A program made the translations under genes and the position numbers. Below are positions 1 to 6,716 of a DNA stretch of 13,063 nucleotides, piece by piece. How positions within the stretch are numbered: the first letter of the stretch is position 1; each line of letters begins with the position of its first letter. The notes beneath the pieces were generated by a model that made no database searches, was not told the origin of the DNA, and worked only from the letters and a program-made list of their open reading frames with translations. This DNA is from Candidatus Kaiserbacteria bacterium. Its GTDB lineage: Bacteria; Patescibacteriota; Minisyncoccia; Phycocordibacterales; UBA2100. The stretch is taken from the NCBI GenBank assembly GCA_019247335.1, contig JAFAPB010000069.1:1-13063 (forward strand), written 5' to 3'.

Positions 1-994
<994 letters not shown>

Positions 995-1005
<11 letters not shown>

Positions 1006-1021
1006 CCGTCAGGAATTCTGA
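995..1021 (-). other. Hairpin at the 23S 5' boundary
   Basis: CTCAGAA at 995-1001 pairs with TTCTGAG at 1015-1021, with an inner TCC/GGA pairing. It straddles the predicted mature 23S 5' end, so it could be a processing signal of the precursor. The structure is visible; the role is inferred. Confidence 0.5.
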
Positions 1022-1033
1022 GAACCGCGTCTG

Positions 1034-1209
1034 CTTGTCCGCTACAAACGGACAAGACTTTTGCTTTCTTTTTTCGTTTTCCTGCATCCCGTTTCGGAAA
1101 GACTATAACCGAAACGAGAAGTTGTTTGATTCTTTGATTCATCCGCCACGCAGAAAATTCCGCGCGCGGATGCGATGTCAGTATTTCGTATGTCAACGAG
1201 CGACATACG
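1034..1209 (-). other. Three perfect 8-bp hairpins in the pre-23S leader
   Basis: Three separate perfect inverted repeats lie in the leader: CTTGTCCG/CGGACAAG (1034-1056, 7-base loop), CGTTTCGG/CCGAAACG (1090-1116, 11-base loop) and CGTATGTC/GACATACG (1187-1209, 7-base loop). No reading frame here looks genuine. They may be RNase III-type processing stems or antitermination elements of the rRNA leader. The stems are directly visible; the function is inferred. Confidence 0.5.
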
Positions 1210-1246
1210 TGTCCGGTCGCGCCCATTCGATTTCTCTCAGAGCATG

Positions 1247-1337
1247 AAAAAGGCCGCTTTCGCGGCCACCGAGGTGTAGCGAGTCTCCCCGCTCTACGGT
1301 TGCCGCTTTTTCGTACCCATTTCCGAACACATATGTA
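1247..1337 (-). ncRNA. Attenuator-like leader or ~90-nt small RNA upstream of 23S
   Basis: This lies between the promoter at 1344-1372 and the 23S gene. It ends in a textbook intrinsic terminator on the minus strand: GGCCGC, GAAA loop, GCGGCC, then five T (1247-1267). Just upstream, minus-strand GCGGCAACCG (1297-1306) can pair 9 of 10 with CGGTGGCCGC (1262-1271), which contains the 5' arm of the terminator. That is the layout of an antiterminator and terminator choice. Either the leader attenuates 23S transcription or a ~90-nt RNA is made separately. The start is estimated from the -10 box. Confidence 0.45.
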
Positions 1338-1343
1338 GAGCGG

Positions 1344-1372
1344 AGTATACGCGGGCCGCTTATCGGTGTCAA
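1344..1372 (-). promoter_or_regulatory. Sigma70 promoter for the 23S leader
   Basis: On the minus strand, TTGACA (1367-1372) and TATACT (1344-1349) are separated by exactly 17 bases. An A/T-rich stretch lies just upstream (1371-1379), as in UP elements of rRNA promoters. The predicted start is near 1337, giving a leader of about 330 bases before 23S. This is among the best promoter matches in the window. Confidence 0.8.
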
Positions 1373-1446
1373 ATTTTAAGCCGTTTTTTAGGAAAATGCC
1401 GATTTGACGGCTCTATAGAGCGCTTCGCCAGCGCACCGCAACGACA

Positions 1447-1470
1447 AAAGCGGGCCCGAAAGCCCGCTTT
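1447..1470 (-). terminator. Intrinsic terminator after the KGG gene cluster
   Basis: AAAGCGGGC (1447-1455) and GCCCGCTTT (1462-1470) form a 9-bp stem with a 6-base loop. On the minus strand the stem runs into a T-rich tail (TTTTGTCG). It starts 20 bases after the stop codon of the last KGG gene. Confidence 0.75.
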
Positions 1471-1489
1471 ATGCCCGCCTCGTCATGCG

Positions 1490-1642
1490 TTAGTCGTTGC
1501 CCTGGCCGCCTTTCTTGCCCGCTTCGGAAGCGCGCTCGGAGTCATTCTTGAAGTTGCCGCCGCTCGCCGATCCTCCTTTCGAAGCCTGCTCCTCAGTGTC
1601 GGAGCGATTGCCGAACTGTCCGGAATTGCCTTGATCTGCCAT
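1490..1642 (-). CDS. Small KGG-motif stress protein (con-10/GsiB-like), copy 1
   Basis: This is a 50-residue, very hydrophilic protein rich in Gly, Ser, Asn, Lys and Glu. It has a KGG unit at residues 22-24 (ASKGGSASGG) and a second near the C terminus (EAGKKGGQGND). These motifs mark the stress-induced KGG / con-10 family, whose members resemble hydrophilins and are linked to desiccation, osmotic and general stress; the biochemical action is not established. It is the last of three tandem paralogs, 32 bases after copy 2 and followed by a terminator. The ATG at 1642 is the only sensible start. The upstream bases are A/T-rich with no SD, as for its two sisters. Confidence 0.85.
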   Translation of the reverse strand: MADQGNSGQFGNRSDTEEQASKGGSASGGNFKNDSERASEAGKKGGQGND

Positions 1643-1674
1643 AGTGATTTTTTTAGTTTGCTAATATTTTCGAA

Positions 1675-1896
1675 TTAATCCTGATCGTTCAGATTTGAGG
1701 TATTGCCTCGCGAAGCCTGTCCGCCTTTGCGGCCCGCTTCGGCCGCCTTCTGTCGATCATTCGCGAAGTTGCCCGGATTATTTTCTTTGCCCTGCGACTG
1801 CCCGCCCTTCGAAGCGATCTCGCGCTGCTTTTCTTCGTCCATCGCCGCGAAGCCGCGATTGCTCGAGCCGCGCTGATTGTTGTTCTGGTTTGCCAT
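1675..1896 (-). CDS. KGG-motif stress protein (con-10/GsiB-like), copy 2
   Basis: This is a 73-residue hydrophilic protein, the middle and longest member of the cluster. An Asn/Gln-rich head (residues 1-13) is followed by RGFAAMDEEKQREIASKGGQ, which copy 3 nearly repeats, and by a second unit EAGRKGGQASRG near residues 53-64. That gives two KGG units, as in GsiB-like and con-10 proteins. No membrane segment or signal peptide is present, so a cytoplasmic stress-protective role is likely by family. It lies 38 bases after copy 3 and 32 before copy 1, on one strand with one terminator at the end, so a single mRNA is likely. No SD precedes the ATG. Confidence 0.88.
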   Translation of the reverse strand: MANQNNNQRGSSNRGFAAMDEEKQREIASKGGQSQGKENNPGNFANDRQKAAEAGRKGGQASRGNTSNLNDQD

Positions 1897-1934
1897 ACGT
1901 ATCGTTTAGATTTTTAAGAAGGTGAGGTTGGAAG

Positions 1935-2093
1935 CTACCGGCTGCTGCCGCGACTCGATCTGCCGCCGTGGCTCGCCTTGCCGCCCATCGAAGCGATCTT
2001 GCGCTGCTTTTCTTTGTCCATCGCCGCGAAGCCTCGCTTGCTTGAACTGTTTGAGCTATTGGAGCGATTGGAGCGATTGTTCTGATTTGCCAT
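1935..2093 (-). CDS. KGG-related stress protein, copy 3 (degenerate KGG)
   Basis: This is a 52-residue basic, Ser/Asn/Arg-rich protein. The first four residues (MANQ) match copy 2. A short Asn-Arg-Ser repeat follows (residues 5-18, coded by a repeated ggagcgatt unit), then KRGFAAMDKEKQRKIASMGG at residues 19-38. The KGG of the sister is MGG here, and the tail is GGRSSRGSSR, so it is a diverged paralog with net positive charge and could bind nucleic acid or membrane (speculative). It is the first gene of the three-gene unit. A 7-bp hairpin, CGTGCGC/GCGCACG at 2131-2152, lies in its leader. No SD is visible. Confidence 0.8.
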   Translation of the reverse strand: MANQNNRSNRSNSSNSSSKRGFAAMDKEKQRKIASMGGKASHGGRSSRGSSR

Positions 2094-2181
2094 AGTCGTG
2101 TTTGTTTAGAGAGGTACGAATAATTCGACCCGTGCGCGAATTTTTGCGCACGAGCGATGAAGCAATGGTTAAGCATTGCGC

Positions 2182-2208
2182 TGTATAGCTGATAGAAATT
2201 TCCGTCAA
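2182..2208 (-). promoter_or_regulatory. Possible promoter of the KGG gene cluster
   Basis: Minus-strand TTGACG (2203-2208) and TATACA (2182-2187) resemble sigma70 boxes. The 15-base spacing is short, so this is tentative. The -35 box overlaps the stop codon of the upstream nucleotidyltransferase gene. A stress sigma factor cannot be judged from this sequence. Confidence 0.3.
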
Positions 2209-2897
2209 GCGCGCGCGCCAAGGATCTCTTCCGCTTTCGCGAGATCGGTCGGATCGGTGATCTGTATCCAAAAGGTGGCCGGCACTGCTTTGTACGCAAT
2301 TCCGAGTTTATGCGCGGCGGCGAGTGCCGTTTGCGGCAAGCCATATTCGTCATTCCCCGGTGATTTCGGCACGAGGTCGCATTCGAAGATCCGTGTGTCG
2401 AGCGCGAACATATTCGTGCCGATCCGACCGGGACCGGAGTGATTCCCCTCTTTCACCGCGAGAATATTCTGCTCGGCATCGATCTCCACGTTGCCGCCGC
2501 TTTTCATGTCGTCGAGCTCCTGGACGACAAGCGCCCAGTCGTCGCGCTCAAGAATACGCGCCGCATCGTCTTTCGCATAGATGTCGTCCGACATGAGGAC
2601 GAGGAAACGGCCCTTGAGGAGATCTTTCGCGCGCCACAACGCGCCCGCAGTGCCGTCGAGTTTTTCCTGTTCGACATAGAGGATGCGCTTATTCCCGTAT
2701 TCGCCGCCGAAGCGCTTCTGGATCGCGCCGCCAAGGTACCCGACGATGACGATGACTTCATCGATCGATTCGGGAAGGATGCTCAATTCGTATTCAAAAA
2801 GCGTCTTCCCGCCGACCTGCAAGAGCGGCTTCGGCGTGACATCGGTAAGCTCTCCCATTCGCGAGCCGCGGCCCGCTGCAAGAATGACGGCCTGCAT
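2205..2897 (-). CDS. Nucleotidyltransferase, sugar-1-phosphate type (NTP_transferase family)
   Basis: This 230-residue protein opens with MQAVILAAGRGSRMGELT and then TPKPLLQVGGKTL. Together these form the glycine-rich nucleotide-binding loop and catalytic lysine signature of the GT-A-fold nucleotidylyltransferases that charge sugar phosphates (RmlA, GalU, GlmU N-domain, MurNAc-1-P uridylyltransferase). A SDD metal-site motif follows near residues 103-105. The length fits a minimal single-domain enzyme without the C-terminal left-handed beta helix of GlmU. The exact sugar and NTP cannot be read from sequence; cell-envelope precursor synthesis is likely. It starts 3 bases after the stop of the MazG-like gene, so the two are co-transcribed. 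No SD is evident, so translational coupling is possible. Confidence 0.9.
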   Translation of the reverse strand: MQAVILAAGRGSRMGELTDVTPKPLLQVGGKTLFEYELSILPESIDEVIVIVGYLGGAIQKRFGGEYGNKRILYVEQEKLDGTAGALWRAKDLLKGRFLVLMSDDIYAKDDAARILERDDWALVVQELDDMKSGGNVEIDAEQNILAVKEGNHSGPGRIGTNMFALDTRIFECDLVPKSPGNDEYGLPQTALAAAHKLGIAYKAVPATFWIQITDPTDLAKAEEILGARA

Positions 2898-2900
2898 ACA

Positions 2901-3269
2901 TCAGTTCGCGCCGATGTTCTTAGTCGGTATGCCCTTCCACGCCGCGACCGGATACTTCGCCTCGTTCTTCGCGATCTTGTCGCGCACGGCGGCCGCCATG
3001 TCGATGCCGGTTTCGTTCGCCATATGAATGGCGTATATAAGCACATCGGCGAGTTCTTCCGCAACATGCTCGCGAAAGACAGGATCGTTCTTGAAACGTT
3101 CCGCGATGTCGGGCTTCTCTTTCCACAGGAAGCACTCGAGGAGTTCTCCCGCCTCGATCGAGAGCGCCTCCGCGACGCTCTTAGGGTCGTTGTATTTCTG
3201 CCAGTCGCGCGCATCGCGGAATTCGCGGACGAGGTCCTTGATCTCTTGGATGCGCGTCTCGGCGTCCAT
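2901..3269 (-). CDS. MazG-like nucleotide pyrophosphohydrolase
   Basis: This 122-residue all-helical protein carries the metal-binding pair of the MazG/dUTPase-2 superfamily: EAGELLE in the first half and EELADVLIY in the second. The layout resembles the small RS21-C6/DCTPP1-like house-cleaning enzymes that hydrolyse (d)NTPs to the monophosphate and pyrophosphate. The frame remains open upstream to 3341, but those 24 codons would read through hairpin DNA and do not match the family. The ATG at 3269, just before DAETRIQEIKDLV, is chosen. It is the first gene of a two-gene unit with the nucleotidyltransferase. Exact substrate preference is unknown. No SD is seen. Confidence 0.88.
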   Translation of the reverse strand: MDAETRIQEIKDLVREFRDARDWQKYNDPKSVAEALSIEAGELLECFLWKEKPDIAERFKNDPVFREHVAEELADVLIYAIHMANETGIDMAAAVRDKIAKNEAKYPVAAWKGIPTKNIGAN

Positions 3270-3310
3270 AGGAGCAAGTTTATCGTGCCTGCGTGCGCAG
3301 GCAAACGGAT

Positions 3311-3334
3311 GCGGCCGCCTTGTGGGGCGGCCGC
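3311..3334 (-). terminator. Terminator-like hairpin after the TM-helix membrane gene
   Basis: GCGGCCGCC (3311-3319) and GGCGGCCGC (3326-3334) form a 9-bp GC stem with a 6-base loop, 22 bases after the stop at 3356. The tail on the minus strand has only a short T stretch, so termination may be weak. A second small hairpin (TGCCTGC/GCAGGCA) follows before the MazG-like gene. Confidence 0.5.
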
Positions 3335-3355
3335 ACTTCATTCGTGTCGGGAAAA

Positions 3356-4051
3356 TTACATCCGATCGCCGTGCGCGATCTCCGAGCGAATGCGCTCGAT
3401 CGTGCGCGCGGCAGCGTCCTTGCCGCCCAAGCCGAATGCGAGGCCGAAGGCGAGCGAGAGCGCGACCACGATGCCGGTGAACAACGTCTGGAGCATCTCG
3501 GTCGCGATGCCGAGCTGCGTGAGCGCGGCCATGACAGCCGTGATCCAGATCGCATACTTCGCGACCGTGCCGGCCAAGTTCGCGCTATGCGCGCCTGCTG
3601 CGCGCGCAGAGTGCGCGATGAGGCCGCGAACGACCTCGGCGACGATGGCGCCCAAGATCAGGATAAGCGCCGCGACGATAACCTGCGGCAAGTACAGAAG
3701 GACGACCGTCTGCAGGAAGATAGTGACGCGCGTGAGACCGAGGATGTCGAGCGCCGCGACGAGGAAGACCAGGATCACGAACCACTCGACGAGCGTGCCG
3801 AGGAATTTGCCCACGTCGAGGCTGATGCCCGCCTGCTTCGCGGCGTCATTCATGCCCGCGGCGCGGAGGGCGTCGTCGATGCGGAGAACGCGGACGACCT
3901 CGACTACCACGCGGTAGAGGATGATGCCCACGATCCAACCGATGATGAAGACCACGATCGCGGCGAGGATCGCCGGAACGTACTGGGCGACGGTATACCA
4001 GAGGTCGTAGAACGAGCCCTGCACCGCGCCTGCCGATTGTGTAACGATCAT
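3356..4051 (-). CDS. Multi-span membrane protein with conserved TM helix (MscS/CmpX-related)
   Basis: This is a 231-residue integral membrane protein. Five hydrophobic spans are visible at about residues 22-47, 83-103, 108-142, 160-180 and 185-208. The first and third are followed by polar amphipathic stretches (VVEVVRVLRIDDALRAAGM; VVRGLIAHSARAAG). The last runs into a Gly-rich stretch (FGLAFGLGGKDAAARTIERI) that resembles the pore-lining helix region of MscS-related proteins. The pattern fits the 'conserved TM helix' family (CmpX-like), often annotated as mechanosensitive channel proteins, but the soluble MscS beta domain is absent. A role in osmotic adaptation is plausible but inferred. 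The ATG at 4051 is used; no SD is present. Confidence 0.8.
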   Translation of the reverse strand: MIVTQSAGAVQGSFYDLWYTVAQYVPAILAAIVVFIIGWIVGIILYRVVVEVVRVLRIDDALRAAGMNDAAKQAGISLDVGKFLGTLVEWFVILVFLVAALDILGLTRVTIFLQTVVLLYLPQVIVAALILILGAIVAEVVRGLIAHSARAAGAHSANLAGTVAKYAIWITAVMAALTQLGIATEMLQTLFTGIVVALSLAFGLAFGLGGKDAAARTIERIRSEIAHGDRM

Positions 4052-4151
4052 ATAATGAGTTAATTGCTAAGGTTTTTAAATACGCGTCCTTTTATAGATG
4101 CGTAAGGTTTCGACCCCTTATGGCTTAAATCATAACAATCATGAATAGGGG

Positions 4152-4175
4152 CACGGCCCCGTAAACGGGGCCGTG
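4152..4175 (-). terminator. Strong GC hairpin after the winged-helix gene
   Basis: CACGGCCCCG (4152-4161) and CGGGGCCGTG (4166-4175) form a perfect 10-bp stem with a 4-base loop, about 30 bases beyond the stop codon at 4206. No T run follows on either strand, so it may act as a pause or mRNA 3' stabiliser rather than a classical terminator. The rest of 4052-4151 holds A/T-rich leader sequence of the membrane gene with no convincing promoter. Confidence 0.5.
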
Positions 4176-4205
4176 TGGATAGGTCGGTGGCTCAATAGAG
4201 CCGTT

Positions 4206-4832
4206 TTAGAGAAGCCGTGTCCGATCGAGAAGGACGAGGTGCGGAAAATCGAGGGTATCGCGGATCAATCGGTCCTGGATCGTGAGGCGGTAACGAAACT
4301 CGGGGGTGGAAAAGGCTGCGTAGCGAATCTCGCGGCCAAACTGGGGTTCCAATTGCTTGATCGCGGTTTCAAGCTTGCGCTCGTGCAAGGGGTCCGCGGC
4401 GACGATGATGTCGGCCGGTCGTGTCGGATCGCCCATGAAGGCGCCCGAGAGGATGACCGCAGAGATCCTGCCGCCGCGGCGGAGAGCACCGACGATATTG
4501 TCGTATTTGACGGGCGAGGTCTCATGCACAAAAGAAGAAAGTGGGCGGAGATGCTTGAAGTCTTTATTGAGGGTCCAGAGGTCTTCGCGCTGCTTCCCTT
4601 GCACCATACGCTTCGTACCATTGGAAAGCTGGATAGCGAACGACTTGCCGCGGCGAACGACGCCGAGCCGCTCGAGGACACGCACTTCGCGTGCCGCCGC
4701 CTGCGATGAGACGCCTGCGCGCTTGGTAATTCCGGAGAGCGAAAGAACTTCAGACGGATTAAAAATAAAGACGCGCATCAGCTGTGCGCGCGTACCCGAA
4801 CCGATGAACGAACCCAAGAAATCTTCTTTCAT
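4206..4832 (-). CDS. Winged-helix protein with degenerate nucleotidyltransferase-like domain
   Basis: This is a 208-residue soluble protein. Residues ~15-75 form a winged helix-turn-helix (LSLSGITKRAGVSSQAAARE is the helix pair, then LERLGVVRRGKSFAIQL). Residues ~105-200 look like a MNT-type nucleotidyltransferase fold: an SGAFMGD segment sits where a GS-x-R-G-D motif is expected, followed by ADIIVAAD. The canonical GS and paired acidic residues are not intact, so catalysis is doubtful and it may be a pseudo-enzyme ligand sensor. DNA-binding regulation is inferred. An extended -10 (TGCTACTAT) ends 6 bases before the ATG, suggesting a leaderless mRNA. Confidence 0.7.
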   Translation of the reverse strand: MKEDFLGSFIGSGTRAQLMRVFIFNPSEVLSLSGITKRAGVSSQAAAREVRVLERLGVVRRGKSFAIQLSNGTKRMVQGKQREDLWTLNKDFKHLRPLSSFVHETSPVKYDNIVGALRRGGRISAVILSGAFMGDPTRPADIIVAADPLHERKLETAIKQLEPQFGREIRYAAFSTPEFRYRLTIQDRLIRDTLDFPHLVLLDRTRLL

Positions 4833-4838
4833 ACCCTG

Positions 4839-4847
4839 ATAGTAGCA
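4839..4847 (-). promoter_or_regulatory. Extended -10 element, likely leaderless start of the winged-helix gene
   Basis: Minus-strand TGCTACTAT lies so that transcription starting about 7 bases downstream would begin at or next to the ATG at 4832. No clear -35 is present. The same TGCTACTAT occurs before the small gene at 8675. Confidence 0.45.
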
Positions 4848-4886
4848 CCCACCGCGGTCTCGATTTGAGCGCTGTGGATAGCCACT

Positions 4887-5738
4887 TCATGAGTGAACGA
4901 CCGCATCAACGAGCGCTGCGACGCGTTTCATCGCGCGCACGTCGTGCACCCGCACGATCGAGATTCCGCGCTCGATCAAGAGCGCGACGGCCGCTGCCGT
5001 TCCCTCTAACCGCTCTTCAGGCGGCAGATCGAGCGTGTAGCCGACGAACGATTTGCGCGACGGGCCGACGAGAATGGGATATCCCACGTCGGCGAATTCG
5101 TTCATACGTCGCACGAGCTCAAGATTTTGCTCGACGGTCTTCCCGAATCCGATACCGGGATCGATGATAATTTTTTCGCGCGCGACACCTGCCGCGAGCG
5201 CGGCATCAATTTGTTCCTGTAATTCTTTTTTTATATCGCCGACAAGATCCCCATACTCAACGCCGACATAGCGGCCGCCGAGTTTCTCCGACTGCGCCGC
5301 ATCCTTGGGCTTGCTGCGATTGTGCATGAGCACGATGTACGCACCGCTTTCTGCCGCGACAGAGAGTATCGAGGGATCCATGCGTCCGCCCCAGACATCG
5401 TTCACGATCGACGCGCCCGCAGCGATCGCGCGGCGTGCGACCTCCGCTTTGTACGTGTCGATAGAGATGGGGATGGAGACTTCGCCTGCAAGCCGCTCAA
5501 TGAGTGGGATGACGCGCGCTAATTCGTCTTCGAGGGAAACCGGCGAGGAGCCCGGCCGTGTCGACTCGCCGCCAATATCCAAGATGTCAGCGCCGTCAGC
5601 TTCCATTTGTCTCGCCTGCTCGATCGCGCGTTCGATCCAATCGTCGCCTCGCATGAGGCCGTCGCCGGAAAAGGAATCCGGCGTCGCGTTCACGATGCCC
5701 ATGAGGTAGGTGCGCTTCCACCACTCGAACGCACTCAT
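4887..5738 (-). CDS. folP: Dihydropteroate synthase
   Basis: This 283-residue protein is a complete TIM-barrel dihydropteroate synthase, which joins p-aminobenzoate to hydroxymethyl-dihydropterin diphosphate in folate synthesis. Hallmarks in order are MGIVNATPDSFS (13-24), DIGGESTRPG (54-63), SIDTY (92-96), the VNDV segment (112-115), IIDPGIGFGKT (about 196-206), VGPSRKSFVG (about 230) and a C-terminal RVHDV. All key pterin-binding and phosphate-binding residues I can identify are present, and the length is typical. The start ATG overlaps the folK stop codon by 4 bases (ATGA), so it is translationally coupled; a weak GAGAGG precedes it. Folate genes are uncommon in CPR-type genomes. Confidence 0.97.
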   Translation of the reverse strand: MSAFEWWKRTYLMGIVNATPDSFSGDGLMRGDDWIERAIEQARQMEADGADILDIGGESTRPGSSPVSLEDELARVIPLIERLAGEVSIPISIDTYKAEVARRAIAAGASIVNDVWGGRMDPSILSVAAESGAYIVLMHNRSKPKDAAQSEKLGGRYVGVEYGDLVGDIKKELQEQIDAALAAGVAREKIIIDPGIGFGKTVEQNLELVRRMNEFADVGYPILVGPSRKSFVGYTLDLPPEERLEGTAAAVALLIERGISIVRVHDVRAMKRVAALVDAVVHS

Positions 5739-6229
5739 AGCCTCTCGTCGAGCTGCCAGATGATCTCACTGGTGTCACCGAGCTCATCGAGCACGTCGAC
5801 GATCGGTTTTTTGAGCGTCGGGTGGATCTCGAATGATGCGATCTCTTCGAGCGGCACGAGCACGAAGGCGCGCTCGTGCATGCGCGCGTGCGGGACCGTG
5901 AGATCGCGCGTATCGATCACCTCTTCGCCGTAGAGGAGAATGTCGATATCAATGACCCGCGGCAGCGCATGAGAATTCTTCTCCCGTCCGAGCTCGCGCT
6001 CGATCGAATGCGCGAAGAGCAAAAGATCAAGCGGCTGCAGATCCGTTTTCGCACCGATCGCCATATTCAAATAGAGCGGCTGCTCGCCTTCGACGCCGTG
6101 CGGCTTGGTCTCGTAGATAGACGACATCTTTTCGAGCGTGAGACGACGCCCGAGCATGTCGATCGCGCGGCGCAGATTGCCGACGCGATCGCCGAGATTC
6201 GAGCCGAGGCCGAGATAGACGAAGGTCAC
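5735..6229 (-). CDS. folK: 6-hydroxymethyl-7,8-dihydropterin pyrophosphokinase
   Basis: This 164-residue HPPK transfers diphosphate from ATP to hydroxymethyl-dihydropterin, making the substrate used by FolP. Signatures are YLGLGSNLGDR (5-15), YETKP, a YLNM segment, ELGR and PRVIDIDILLYG (90-101), which holds the Asp pair that binds magnesium and ATP. The length fits the family. The frame stays open to an ATG at 6322, but that extension crosses two promoters. The GTG at 6229 gives MTFVYLGLGSN, the normal family N terminus, and is chosen. No SD precedes it. A possible -10 (TATGAT) lies about 20 bases upstream. It is the first gene of folK-folP. Confidence 0.95.
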   Translation of the reverse strand: MTFVYLGLGSNLGDRVGNLRRAIDMLGRRLTLEKMSSIYETKPHGVEGEQPLYLNMAIGAKTDLQPLDLLLFAHSIERELGREKNSHALPRVIDIDILLYGEEVIDTRDLTVPHARMHERAFVLVPLEEIASFEIHPTLKKPIVDVLDELGDTSEIIWQLDERL

Positions 6230-6263
6230 GCCTGCATGGTACCGCAGCGCATCATAAGCACAG

Positions 6264-6291
6264 TTGACACATAGCAATTGTGCTGTATAAT
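6264..6291 (+). promoter_or_regulatory. Consensus sigma70 promoter for the 87-aa gene
   Basis: TTGACA (6264-6269) and TATAAT (6286-6291) both match consensus exactly, with a 16-base spacer. The predicted start is near 6298, directly before the hairpin at 6301-6314. It is divergent from folK. Confidence 0.85.
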
Positions 6292-6300
6292 ATATCCAGT

Positions 6301-6314
6301 GGGACTTCGGTCCC
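6301..6314 (+). other. 5'-end UUCG hairpin in mRNA leader
   Basis: GGGAC, TTCG loop, GTCCC forms an extra-stable UUCG tetraloop hairpin within a few bases of the predicted transcription start. Such hairpins protect mRNA 5' ends in other bacteria; that role is inferred here. Confidence 0.65.
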
Positions 6315-6336
6315 CTCCACATTTCTGGAGGCGTCC

Positions 6337-6600
6337 ATGGACTCGGTTACCAGACTTCGCCACCGCCGTATGACACGCGACGGCCTGTATCAGCGGCTCG
6401 TCGATTTCATCATTCGCGCGGATCCGCGCATGCGCGAACTTCGCGCGCTGATCTATGGCGGCACCTTCGTGCCGGAGCCCGCTTACCGCAGCTTCGTGGA
6501 TTACGTGCGCTCGAAGGGCTACGTGAGCCCGCGGCGCTCGCTCCCGTGGCGGCCCGGCATCCAGCTGCACGACGCCGTCGAGTGCGTTGTCCGCATCTAA
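6337..6600 (+). CDS. Hypothetical protein, 87 aa, small and basic
   Basis: I do not recognise this family. The protein is basic and Arg-rich at its N terminus (TRLRHRRMTRDG), with a central helical stretch (LYQRLVDFIIRADPRMRELR) and a Pro/Arg patch (VSPRRSLPWRPG). No membrane span or signal peptide is present. The case for a real gene is strong. A perfect promoter, a 5' hairpin, a TGGAGG ribosome site at 6326-6331 with a 5-base spacer to the ATG at 6337, and a terminator 22 bases after the stop frame it exactly. It is monocistronic. Nucleic-acid binding is possible from its charge but unsupported by any motif. Confidence 0.75.
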   Translation: MDSVTRLRHRRMTRDGLYQRLVDFIIRADPRMRELRALIYGGTFVPEPAYRSFVDYVRSKGYVSPRRSLPWRPGIQLHDAVECVVRI

Positions 6601-6621
6601 CCGTTCCAAGGAGAACGGCGA

Positions 6622-6650
6622 GGACCCTGCTTGCGCGGGGTCCATCGTTT
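6622..6650 (+). terminator. Intrinsic terminator after the 87-aa gene
   Basis: GGACCC (6622-6627) and GGGTCC (6638-6643) form a stem with a 10-base loop, followed by ATCGTTTTA. It ends just before the next promoter at 6655. Confidence 0.65.
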
Positions 6651-6654
6651 TATG

Positions 6655-6683
6655 TTGACAGGACTTTCGTTCGAATGTTTGAT
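6655..6683 (+). promoter_or_regulatory. Probable promoter of the 125-aa gene
   Basis: A perfect TTGACA (6655-6660) is followed after 17 bases by TTTGAT (6678-6683), a 4-of-6 match to the -10 box. It lies right after the preceding terminator. Confidence 0.55.
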
Positions 6684-6716
6684 GGAAAAAGTAGCAACCA
6701 TTGTGAGGAGGCCGTC

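Noticed and set aside
1266..1370. A 5S rRNA-like stretch on the plus strand (CCCATTTCCGAACAC in a loop, CCGCTCTAC/GTAGAGCGG helix with 5S-like spacing)
   Set aside because: Helix III and helices IV/V cannot be formed and the terminal stem is only 6 bp. The minus-strand promoter and terminator explain the region better. A covariance scan would settle whether it is a decayed 5S.
2111..2152. tRNA-like GTTCGA-type fragments (also near 4105 and 8102)
   Set aside because: No acceptor stem or cloverleaf can be drawn; no tRNA is found in the window.
1778..2353. 191-aa minus-strand frame across the KGG genes
   Set aside because: It overlaps two KGG genes and the nucleotidyltransferase end in another frame, and shows no protein-like pattern.
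2439..3917. 492-aa plus-strand open frame, and a 256-aa frame at 3293-4063
   Set aside because: Both are antisense to well-supported minus-strand genes, with Arg/Asp-biased composition typical of GC-rich shadow frames.
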